Shown here piece after piece: positions 24,758 through 32,459 of a stretch of 42,949 nucleotides of DNA. The translations under genes and the position numbers were made by a program. The notes under the pieces are model-generated. The model saw nothing but the letters and a program-made list of their open reading frames with translations, did not search any database and was not told where the DNA came from. Where the stretch lies: assembly GCA_021413825.1 (NCBI GenBank), contig JAIOPQ010000086.1, forward strand, positions 1-42,949, written 5' to 3'. The stretch's first letter is position 1. Every line of letters begins with the position of its first letter. Source of the stretch: Spirochaetia bacterium (lineage in GTDB: Bacteria; Spirochaetota; Leptospiria; Leptospirales; Leptonemataceae).

Positions 24758-25962
24758 AATCGAATCGGAAGCAGTTTTGGATTCCAGTTGCCGCTGCAGT
24801 CATATTAGTCATTGGATTTTCAATCCGGCTTACCCGTGAGTCAAATCCAGCCGGCGTAAATTTCAATCTTCCCAATATCCGCGGAATCGAAGCTGCGTTT
24901 CAAACCATGCAGACAGGCGTCCCACACCTGGTGACTGGTGGTTCGGAATGGAAAGTGAATATTGGCGGACCGCGCAGAACAGAAGCTGCAAGCGCAAGCG
25001 ATTGGGCTGGCGTGAGACAATCTGCAACCTGGGCCAATGCAAATTCAACCATGGCGGATCAGATAATCATGAGTCTGAAAAACTCAGGACTTCTGGCTAA
25101 TTCGGGTGCGTGGCAAACAACGACTGTAATCAATGGTGTTAGCTACAAGGTTAAACTTCAGATTGGTGGTGCATGCACGGGATGCTCGAATATTACTGCG
25201 TCCGCTTACGTGGGAAACAAGACCTTTGCAAATCGGTTTAAAATCTGGCGCGCCAGTGATGGACTCGACGTGCTCGAACTGCTATTCGATGATGTGAGTA
25301 CACCAAACACATCAAATGGAATTTTGCTTACGTATAGACTTCAGCCGCTGAGTCAGGGTGCTACGTCTGACAATCCTGCATTGATAGTTGAGAGTTATAT
25401 TTCCGGCGCTTCACCCAGTCGTAAACAAACCTATAGCTGGGGTGCGCGGTTTTGGAATTCCGGATCGAACGCTTCCACTTCTTCGGATCGGGGCCGTGTT
25501 GTTCTGGAAGAAATGACTCTTGGTTTGCAGGGTGGTGGCATGGCCACAGGACTGTGTGTTCGCATCGCAGCTCGCACCATTTCTCTTACCACCGGATGCG
25601 GGACAGGCGCTCACTATTATGCTCTTGCATACGGGCAAAAGACAGACAGCAATTTTGAAACCACAGCAAAATCTGGAGTAGCCCTGAACACCCTTACAAC
25701 GGGCGGCACGGTCTGCGGCCTGAACGTACTTAAATTTGGAATCTTTAACGGTGGTGGTTTTGTCCAGGATAACCTGAGCAGCGTGCCTACTGGTTATCCG
25801 GATCCTTCCGTGAACGGGGGTTATCCTGGTGTGACTGCACTCTTTAATAAGATTGATACTACTGGCTCTGGTGCAGGCACGTATGACGATTTTGCAAAGA
25901 CCAGGATCGATGGGCTAAATACCATCGACTTTCATCCCAGCTCCGAAGCCCCAGGATTCTGA
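24754..25962 (+). CDS. Exported protein of unknown function next to a MauG-like enzyme
   Basis: 402 residues from ATG 24754, which overlaps the small lipoprotein's stop (ATGA) and has GGAG about eight bases upstream. An N-terminal membrane helix (about 8-25) acts as an uncleaved anchor or signal. The exported part is beta-rich, with many Gly, Ser and Thr and four or more cysteines, among them a close pair in GACTGCSN and another in TTGCGTG. Distinctive Trp residues are in KIWRASDG, TYSWGARFWN and ADWAG-like motifs. I do not recognise a Pfam family; a glance for the MbnP pattern did not find it. Its tight placement before a di-haem MauG/CCP enzyme makes it a possible substrate or scaffold of that enzyme. 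Confidence 0.65.
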   Translation: MKSNRKQFWIPVAAAVILVIGFSIRLTRESNPAGVNFNLPNIRGIEAAFQTMQTGVPHLVTGGSEWKVNIGGPRRTEAASASDWAGVRQSATWANANSTMADQIIMSLKNSGLLANSGAWQTTTVINGVSYKVKLQIGGACTGCSNITASAYVGNKTFANRFKIWRASDGLDVLELLFDDVSTPNTSNGILLTYRLQPLSQGATSDNPALIVESYISGASPSRKQTYSWGARFWNSGSNASTSSDRGRVVLEEMTLGLQGGGMATGLCVRIAARTISLTTGCGTGAHYYALAYGQKTDSNFETTAKSGVALNTLTTGGTVCGLNVLKFGIFNGGGFVQDNLSSVPTGYPDPSVNGGYPGVTALFNKIDTTGSGAGTYDDFAKTRIDGLNTIDFHPSSEAPGF

Positions 25963-25973
25963 ATATTCAGGTA

Positions 25974-27146
25974 TTGTGCCAAACGCTCGGTTTTCTCTGC
26001 GTCCTACTTCTATATTCATGCAATCTGCGGGGGGCTGCTGAATCAATCGGTTATTGTTCCTCTTACGACTTTGATTTACCGCCTAACGTTGAACCACCCC
26101 GACATCCACCAGATGTTTGCCTGACTCGTGCTCGCGTTGAGCTGGGGCGCAAGCTTTTCTACGATGCGAGACTGTCCCTCAATCAAACTCAATCCTGTTC
26201 TAGCTGTCACAAACAGATACTTAGTTTCTCCGATGGCCTCATGCGGGCACGCGGGTCCACGGGTCAAACCCATCCAAGGAATGCGCTATCTCTAACAAAC
26301 GTTGGATACTTTGCGAGTCTAACCTGGTTTAATCCAGATCTGCATCGCCTGGACAATCAAACGCTCATTCCATTCTTTGCCGAAGACACACCTACAACGA
26401 TCCAGGAGCTCTCCATTAGCGGAAAGGAGCACGTAATTACGGCGCGGATGAACGCGGATCCAACGTATCCGCGCATGTTTGCAGAAGCATTTCCTGGAGC
26501 GTCCGCCGATGTAATCCACATAGCCCGCGCCCTTGCTGCATTCCAAACTACGCTCATTTCATTTCAGAGCCCCTTTGATCTAGGTACGATGTCTGAACCG
26601 GCAAAGCGAGGCCAGGCACTGTTCAATTCTGAAACTACAGGCTGCTTTCACTGTCATGGCGGACGCGATTTCAATCTGGACGACGAGGCTGGCAGACTCT
26701 GGTTTCAAAACGTCGGGCTATACAACGTGGCAGGCAGGGGGGACTATCCGGATGTTTCAGTGCATGGCCCTGCGGCGGCTCGGGCAACACAGGGGCTATC
26801 GCTGGTTACTGAGAAAAAGGAAGATCGTGGTAAATTCAGAACGCCTTCGCTTCGCAATGTGGCCGTAACTGGTCCCTATATGCACGATGGCAGCGTGGCT
26901 ACGCTAGTAGACGTTATCGAGATATTTAACCAGGGCGGAAGAGATATTAGAGCGGGTGCGTTTTCAGGCGACGGACGGCAAAATCCAAACAAGGACCACC
27001 GTGTTCGGTCATTGGCCCTGACGCGGGAGCAGAAAGCTGACCTATTGGAGTTCCTAAAAAGTCTAACGGATGAATGCTTTCTAAACGAGCCGCACTTTAG
27101 CGATCCTGCGGCTCCACCTCCAAAAAGGCCTGCGTATTGCAGATAA
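25974..27146 (+). CDS. Di-haem MauG/cytochrome c peroxidase family protein, lipoprotein
   Basis: 390 residues. The start is a TTG at 25974, since no ATG precedes the signal peptide; the signal ends in LLYSC, so it may be lipidated at Cys16. Two haem c motifs are present, CSSCH at 75-79 and CFHCH at 224-228, and the C-terminal PYMHDGSVATLVDVIEIFNQGG (Met303 in the distal position) is typical of the CCP/MauG family. The stretch about residues 88-150 (GSTGQTHPRNALSLTNVGYF...LTWFNP) is of the MbnH-like subgroup. It should act in the periplasm, either reducing peroxide or oxidising aromatic residues of a partner protein. It starts 11 bases after the exported protein, with which it is probably co-transcribed. 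Confidence 0.84.
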   Translation: MCQTLGFLCVLLLYSCNLRGAAESIGYCSSYDFDLPPNVEPPRHPPDVCLTRARVELGRKLFYDARLSLNQTQSCSSCHKQILSFSDGLMRARGSTGQTHPRNALSLTNVGYFASLTWFNPDLHRLDNQTLIPFFAEDTPTTIQELSISGKEHVITARMNADPTYPRMFAEAFPGASADVIHIARALAAFQTTLISFQSPFDLGTMSEPAKRGQALFNSETTGCFHCHGGRDFNLDDEAGRLWFQNVGLYNVAGRGDYPDVSVHGPAAARATQGLSLVTEKKEDRGKFRTPSLRNVAVTGPYMHDGSVATLVDVIEIFNQGGRDIRAGAFSGDGRQNPNKDHRVRSLALTREQKADLLEFLKSLTDECFLNEPHFSDPAAPPPKRPAYCR

Positions 27147-27173
27147 CGAAACCGACTCAGCCATGAAATTGAG

Positions 27174-27261
27174 AAGCCGCAAAGAGATCTAGGTACTGCC
27201 GGAGGATTTCTTGCGATTTGCCAGGTTGTAGCAGATTTTTCCAAACAAATGCTTGCGGCTT
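27174..27261 (+). other. Long-spaced inverted repeat in the leader of the beta-propeller gene
   Basis: AAGCCGCAA (27174-27182) and its exact complement (27253-27261) flank 70 bases in the 133-base gap between the MauG-like gene and the propeller gene. The second arm lies just upstream of the GAGG ribosome site, so pairing could affect translation. Nine bp over 70 bases could also be chance. Confidence 0.3.
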
Positions 27262-27279
27262 TGCGTCTGAGGCTTACAA

Positions 27280-28605
27280 ATGCGTATGCGAAAATTCTTC
27301 ACAGTCTTCTGTATTTCTGCGGCAACATTGTTTGCGCAATCTGCATCCATTAGATTTCCACGCGTGGACCGCCTGAATGACAACGCAGTCGATGCATCCA
27401 CAGCCTGGAAAATTGTGCGTCGCCTGGAGCCACAGATTCAAGATCAGAACATTTTTAGCATTAAGTATCATCCGGATGGAAAGTCGGTAATCATTGGTAC
27501 CACAGATTTCTTCATTTTCAGAGTCAGTCTTGAAGATGGTCGCATGCTCTGGAAAACAGAAGCGAGGATGCAATATCAAAAAGAGTTCGACGGCCCCGCC
27601 ATCTACGATGTGTCACCGGATGGAAAATATTTTCTAAGTTTTGGTCAGACTAAGCCAGACGTCCAGGCATCGGAACGCTTTCTGGTGATTCGCTCAAGCG
27701 ACAATGGTTCCGTGGTGAAACGATTTCCTGTCGAGCTGTCCACGTTTTACAGCGTAACAGCAGAAAAGGATCACAGGTATTCAGCAACAGAAGAAGCTGA
27801 GCGCCTGGAGTCGGGCACCGGCTTCCCCTGGATTCTAACAATTGCAGATGCAAAATTCGTGGAAAATGGAAATCGTATAGTTGCATCCTATATGGGGAAC
27901 ATGGAGGGTCAGAACTTCTATGATCGCCGTCTAATCATCTATGATGCCACCACGCAGAAAAAGATAAACGACATGCAGTTGACGGCCGATCCAAAAACCG
28001 CAGTCTGGGAACAGCCCGGCGGGTTTGAAGTAGGACATATTCAATTTCCATTTCTGTATAATCCGCAAAAGAAATCTCTGCTTTTTGGGACAGCGCATGG
28101 ACGCATTCATGAAATAGATCCATCGGAAATGCTGAGCAACAACAAAACGCCACTCGTAGAAAACAAAACTGCAGGCAAGGTCCTGTTCACGCCTCTGAGC
28201 ACGTCAGGCGACATGGCCGAGAAAGACAAGCAAACACTCAGATATCTTGCATATTCTCCTGATCGCAAAACCGTATTTGCTTCTGCCGGAACGGAAGGTG
28301 GATATATTCAACTCTACGCGTTCGATTACTCTACAAGGAAAGAGATATTTCATTCAACGTTATTCGATGCAGGACGCTTGCTTGCACCGTCAGGCGATAT
28401 TCTGGTTGTAGGGGGTATCTTTTCATCTGGCAAATTCTTGATTGCTGACGTTCGAATGGGCAAGCTTGTGTTTGCTTCACAGGGTGAAGAACACGTTAGT
28501 GAGAGTATCTTTGATACAAATCCGGCATTTCGGGAAGTTGCAGCCCTGGTGGGTGGAAATACAATTGCACTCATCAGACCCGGAAATTCAGAAGCCAGGT
28601 GGTAG
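27280..28605 (+). CDS. Periplasmic WD40-like beta-propeller protein
   Basis: 441 residues, ATG with GAGG upstream. A signal peptide (MRMRKFFTVFCISAATLFAQS) indicates export with cleavage near residue 20. The rest shows repeated strand-turn units of WD40/YVTN type: SIKYHPDGKSVIIG, IYDVSPDGKYFLSF, YLAYSPDRKTVFAS and related sequences about 40-50 residues apart, giving perhaps six or seven blades. No enzyme motif is seen. It follows the MauG-like gene after a 133-base gap; it could belong to the same response but has its own leader with an inverted repeat. Such propellers usually bind proteins or small ligands. Confidence 0.75.
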   Translation: MRMRKFFTVFCISAATLFAQSASIRFPRVDRLNDNAVDASTAWKIVRRLEPQIQDQNIFSIKYHPDGKSVIIGTTDFFIFRVSLEDGRMLWKTEARMQYQKEFDGPAIYDVSPDGKYFLSFGQTKPDVQASERFLVIRSSDNGSVVKRFPVELSTFYSVTAEKDHRYSATEEAERLESGTGFPWILTIADAKFVENGNRIVASYMGNMEGQNFYDRRLIIYDATTQKKINDMQLTADPKTAVWEQPGGFEVGHIQFPFLYNPQKKSLLFGTAHGRIHEIDPSEMLSNNKTPLVENKTAGKVLFTPLSTSGDMAEKDKQTLRYLAYSPDRKTVFASAGTEGGYIQLYAFDYSTRKEIFHSTLFDAGRLLAPSGDILVVGGIFSSGKFLIADVRMGKLVFASQGEEHVSESIFDTNPAFREVAALVGGNTIALIRPGNSEARW

Positions 28606-28666
28606 ACAATTTCCGAATCATCGGTTCATTTTCCGCCATATCTGTCTGGCAACGCTTGCATGACTG

Positions 28667-28693
28667 AAAATCTCTCCTTGCAATGGAGATTTT
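28667..28693 (+). terminator. Terminator-like hairpin after the beta-propeller gene
   Basis: AAAATCTC (28667-28674) pairs with GAGATTTT (28686-28693) across an 11-base loop. The T-run is part of the 3' arm. It lies 62 bases after the propeller gene's stop and before the start of the BNR-repeat lipoprotein. Confidence 0.55.
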
Positions 28694-28733
28694 CTTGCAA
28701 TAATTGTGCATGGCGATTGTTGTAAGTGTAATC

Positions 28734-29810
28734 ATGTATCGCAACGTCTTCATTCTTCTTCTCACGCTGGCAGTAAGCAATTGCATTAAGTTGGCGAGTA
28801 GTCCAACGGATCTCAGTACTCTTCTGACAGTTGCGCTGGGTTCTACGTCCAGTCCAGGATCGTTTGTAGCATTTTCTGCTACTACCAATCTCCTGGCCAA
28901 ATCCTCTGGAGACGGAACCTGGGTTTCCTCCACGTTTACGGGTGCGGCGCGGATTACACGGGCAGCCATGTCTGATAGCACGATCATTGGCCTGGACGGT
29001 TCTACGGTTGGAACAGCATGGCGCTCCTCCGATGGTGGCCTCACCTGGGCATCGGTAGGTGGGATGGGCGCTGCCGTACTGCAACAGGTTGCAGCCTGTG
29101 GTTCCAACGTACTTGTTCTCCCGTTGGCCGGAAGCTCCGTCACTGGCTATTTTTCATCCAACGGTGGTATGAGTTTTTCTGCAGTGACCGTGGAATCTGC
29201 GGGCACCTTTACCCTGGGCTATGCAACGTGTATCAACAATGTATTCTACGTAAGCTACGGTGGAAGTTCAACTAACGTCGAACGGTCCACAAACGGTTCA
29301 ACCTGGACTCCTGCATCCACTCCGCCTGCAACATCGCCAATGATCATGTCCGGTTCCGGCAGTTCAATCTATGGAGTAGCTTCGGGCACTGGGACTGCGT
29401 TTACGCGATCTACAGATGGCGGCGTCACGTTTGGTGCTGGTGAGAGTGTGGCCAGCTTCCAGGCGGATTTCGCGGGTTTTGGCGGAGCTACAGTTATGAA
29501 TGGCGTTGCATACACAGCTCTGTGGAATCAGGGACCTCAGTGTCTATTTCGCAGAAGCAATTTTGGGATGAGCGGTGCAAGTTCTAACATTCTAGGATGT
29601 ACGTGGGCTACCTCGTCTTCGCAAGTTCGTCGCATGGTCAATACGGCTGGCATACTTATCGCAGCAGGGAACCTGCCGCTCGGTGGGGGCGCGAGCAATG
29701 GATACGTTATCTATCGCTCCACCAATGCTGGAACCACGTTTGCCGCAGAAACCCTCCCCACTGTTTTTTCAGTCACAGGCCTTTTCGGCGATGTTGTCGT
29801 GGTTCCGTAG
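28734..29810 (+). CDS. BNR/Asp-box repeat lipoprotein
   Basis: 358 residues from ATG 28734, where the sequence becomes a signal peptide ending in AVSNC (lipidated Cys17). At least five Asp-box repeats of the sialidase type follow (RSSDGGLTW, FSSNGGMSF, RSTNGSTW, RSTDGGVTF, RSTNAGTTF), spaced about 45-55 residues, which predicts a beta-propeller. No sialidase Arg triad is evident, so it may be a binding protein and not an enzyme. Composition is Gly/Ser/Thr-rich, common for surface lipoproteins in this group. An upstream in-frame ATG at 28710 is possible but is not supported by a signal peptide pattern. Confidence 0.74.
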   Translation: MYRNVFILLLTLAVSNCIKLASSPTDLSTLLTVALGSTSSPGSFVAFSATTNLLAKSSGDGTWVSSTFTGAARITRAAMSDSTIIGLDGSTVGTAWRSSDGGLTWASVGGMGAAVLQQVAACGSNVLVLPLAGSSVTGYFSSNGGMSFSAVTVESAGTFTLGYATCINNVFYVSYGGSSTNVERSTNGSTWTPASTPPATSPMIMSGSGSSIYGVASGTGTAFTRSTDGGVTFGAGESVASFQADFAGFGGATVMNGVAYTALWNQGPQCLFRRSNFGMSGASSNILGCTWATSSSQVRRMVNTAGILIAAGNLPLGGGASNGYVIYRSTNAGTTFAAETLPTVFSVTGLFGDVVVVP

Positions 29811-29871
29811 CGATTTGTTTCAAGCTTGCAATTCGAAGACTCTGTGAGCCTCCTGGCAAGGTGAGGCGCAC

Positions 29872-30450
29872 TTGATTAGCGAATCCATAAACGAAAATCT
29901 TAAGACCGGTGCAGAAATCGCAGATCGCATTGAAGCGCTGTCAGAATACATTTGCCAGGAATTCCAGAATATTCCAACGGAGGAGTTTTTCACTTCACCT
30001 GAAGGCGCCTGGTCACCAGCTCTCAATCTTAAGCATTTGATCAAAGCGGCATTGCCAATCTCAATTACCCTCAGCTTGCCTGTCGTTTCGCTTTTGCCAA
30101 TGGGTAAGTCAGGAAGTGAGCGCAATTATGCTCAGGTGCGTGATTTATATTTGTCCTTTCTCAAGAACGGTGCGCAGGCTGGAGTATTTACTCCAATGAA
30201 AATATCCTCGGGGACTGAAGCCGCAAAAACGGCCCTAATAGAAAAATTCAAGAATACACACACCAAGTTCGCAAGCCGTATTCGCAGCTGGAGCGAGCGT
30301 GACCTGTTACGTTATCGTATGCCGCACCCAATCATTGGAATGATTTCTGTAAAGGAAATGCTCTACTTCGCAACGTATCACCTGGGGCATCACTCCGGGA
30401 ACGCGCTTAGACGCAGATCCCCGGGCTTGAAGCATGGCAACGGCAACTAG
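29872..30450 (+). CDS. DinB-like metal-binding protein
   Basis: 192 residues of the DinB/YfiT four-helix fold. The metal triad is His55 (NLKHLIKA) and His170/His174 in YHLGHHSG. The start is a TTG at 29872 with AGGTGAGG just upstream. Members of this family often act in thiol transfer (bacillithiol or mycothiol S-transferases) or have unknown roles. Its stop overlaps the stop of the second kinase-like receptor gene on the other strand (30447-30450). A second DinB-like gene is at 37749. Confidence 0.72.
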   Translation: MISESINENLKTGAEIADRIEALSEYICQEFQNIPTEEFFTSPEGAWSPALNLKHLIKAALPISITLSLPVVSLLPMGKSGSERNYAQVRDLYLSFLKNGAQAGVFTPMKISSGTEAAKTALIEKFKNTHTKFASRIRSWSERDLLRYRMPHPIIGMISVKEMLYFATYHLGHHSGNALRRRSPGLKHGNGN

Positions 30451-32459
30451 GCTTTCTTTTTAAACTTGTACTGAACAAATTTTACAAGATCGCCCACGGA
30501 CATCTTAGCTGAAAGCTTAGGCGCATCAGTCGAAGTAGTAACTGCCGATGCGTTGACAGAAGGCATTCCTTCAACCTGCACCTCAAACGACCCCACAGGA
30601 ATGATTCGGATTTCATCGGTATTTGAGCGAATGTTCTCCGCTGGTCTTTCCGCTTTAAGTGTTATATCAATTCGCAGGAACTTACGATTGATAATGGAAA
30701 TACTCATACTTCCCTGAAGGATTCGAATGATTTCGCGCACGATAGCCCATTTGGCCCAGAGGCTTCCTTTCTCCGGATTCAAGCTTGTAATCAATTCATG
30801 CAGTTTCCTGGTCTGTTTGAAGTCGTTGTGAAACAGCATGAATCTGAAGTGAATATTCCCGGATAAATCAGAAGTAATAATCAAGTCAATGTGCTTGAAG
30901 TCTTTGAATCCTGGAAAATCAATCAACCGAATTACCATTGAGTTTACAAGTTCAAGACTCGTTTTGATTTCAATTCCCGGATCAACATTAATATAGGAAG
31001 TAATTGCGCCCTGCGGAATTACGGCCGTGATAAAATCATTGAAGTTAACGTTCTCAAATGATTCTGGTTCCTGAATCACTTCAAGGCGCGAAAGTTCAAG
31101 GATATCATCCATTTCCGCTGTTAGAGTGTCCAGATCACCTTCCAGTCTTCCCAGAAGTTCTTTGCGGTCGCGTTCTGTAGTACCTGAATTCCTAACAGCA
31201 ATTGTAAGTGCTACAAGGGCCTGAGCCGGAGGCCGCAGAATACTATCGATGTAACGGAAGACTCGGTCGCGCAGTGTATTAACTGAATCAAGCCGCGTAC
31301 GCCTGCGCTCAACATCGAGATGCAGACGAATCAAACGGAAAATCAGAATAAATGAAACGGCGAAAATGAACAGTAAAACCCCTGTATCGAAAAGGTTTCC
31401 TCCGAAATGAATAAAGCCGCGTTCGCGCAGGAAGTAATGTAGGGTCACGAACATCATGAAAATCATTGCACTGAGAAGGATCAGTGCATCTGTTTCCCGT
31501 GTCATGGCGCGTTTGAAGGCAATGTAGATGTACCATGGAAAGAGTATCAGATTTACGGGAAACCAGGCTGTCATCACAGCATCCATGCGGACCGGGCTTC
31601 CAAGGAAGGGAAGGATTACGGCGACGAGTGCATTGACGATTGGATACAGGTAAAGTAATCGATGCGGCTTGAGTTTGAAGAAAGCCAGAAAGAAAAAGAA
31701 GAATGCCGTGGCTACGCCAACGTAGAGCATTTGCTCCATTACTTTAAAGAGATAGAACCAATCGGCAACCTGGAACCTGAGTTCATTTCGCATGAACTGC
31801 TGCAGGGCAAAACAAATAGTAAATATACTATAGTAAATATAGTCTTTCATGCTGCCCACACGAATGAACAGAACAATGAAGAACAGACCCGTTGACACGT
31901 AAATGGCGCAGTAGATCAGGCTTTTGAGCGCGCGATTCCAGATTATAGCTTCGCCGTGCTGGACTGAATCAATTGAAACCGGACCAGTTGTAATTCCCAT
32001 AAACCCGTCGAAGCTGCTCTCCAGACGAATCGCAATAAGATTGTCTCCCTGGCGTAGAATGCTTGCGGGCAGGGCATAAATGCGCGGTCGGCCGTAGCCA
32101 TATTTCTCTGACATTTTTTCGGCAACGAGTTCGCCGTTCAGGAAGACGCGATCGCGATCATACACAGCACCAAGAACGAGCGCCAGGTTGCTTTCAGCGC
32201 GCACAAGATTAAATCTTTTACGGAGCCAGACTACAGAACTGCCCTTTGCAGCCGGCGAAACGTTAGACGGCAGTTCAACCATTTGCCAGGAGCTATCATC
32301 CAGTTCCGTATCAGCATTTTCGATGCGGTCAATCGCCGATATACGCCATTCGCCTGCAAGTGGGCTTTCGCGCTGTGCGAATGCAGGTGCCGAAAATCCG
32401 GTAAGAATTGAAAACAGAATCAGGCTTAAAGAGCTTGCATGGGAAGATGGACGAATCAT
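30447..32459 (-). CDS. 7TM receptor with degenerate histidine kinase domain (pseudokinase 2)
   Basis: 670 residues. A cleavable signal peptide (to about residue 28) is followed by a GH2-like jelly-roll domain (35-165: LAGEWRI, SSWQMVELP, VVWLRKRF, VFLNGELV). Seven membrane helices span about 178-378. The kinase-like part begins near 385. The DHp helix reads FRYIDSILRPPAQ, aligning with FLANISHELRTPL, so Ser406 stands where the phospho-acceptor His belongs. The ATPase-like region has no recognisable N, G1 or G2 boxes (the matching segment is GSLWAKWAIV), so ATP binding is not expected. A 70-residue tail ends in KFKKKA. The start codon overlaps the stop of the preceding receptor gene (ATGA), implying joint production. 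Confidence 0.84.
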   Translation of the reverse strand: MIRPSSHASSLSLILFSILTGFSAPAFAQRESPLAGEWRISAIDRIENADTELDDSSWQMVELPSNVSPAAKGSSVVWLRKRFNLVRAESNLALVLGAVYDRDRVFLNGELVAEKMSEKYGYGRPRIYALPASILRQGDNLIAIRLESSFDGFMGITTGPVSIDSVQHGEAIIWNRALKSLIYCAIYVSTGLFFIVLFIRVGSMKDYIYYSIFTICFALQQFMRNELRFQVADWFYLFKVMEQMLYVGVATAFFFFFLAFFKLKPHRLLYLYPIVNALVAVILPFLGSPVRMDAVMTAWFPVNLILFPWYIYIAFKRAMTRETDALILLSAMIFMMFVTLHYFLRERGFIHFGGNLFDTGVLLFIFAVSFILIFRLIRLHLDVERRRTRLDSVNTLRDRVFRYIDSILRPPAQALVALTIAVRNSGTTERDRKELLGRLEGDLDTLTAEMDDILELSRLEVIQEPESFENVNFNDFITAVIPQGAITSYINVDPGIEIKTSLELVNSMVIRLIDFPGFKDFKHIDLIITSDLSGNIHFRFMLFHNDFKQTRKLHELITSLNPEKGSLWAKWAIVREIIRILQGSMSISIINRKFLRIDITLKAERPAENIRSNTDEIRIIPVGSFEVQVEGMPSVNASAVTTSTDAPKLSAKMSVGDLVKFVQYKFKKKA

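Noticed and set aside
24754..25962. The exported protein as an MbnP homologue of the MbnP/MbnH pair
   Set aside because: The size and visible motifs do not fit what I know of MbnP; only the neighbour is MbnH-like.
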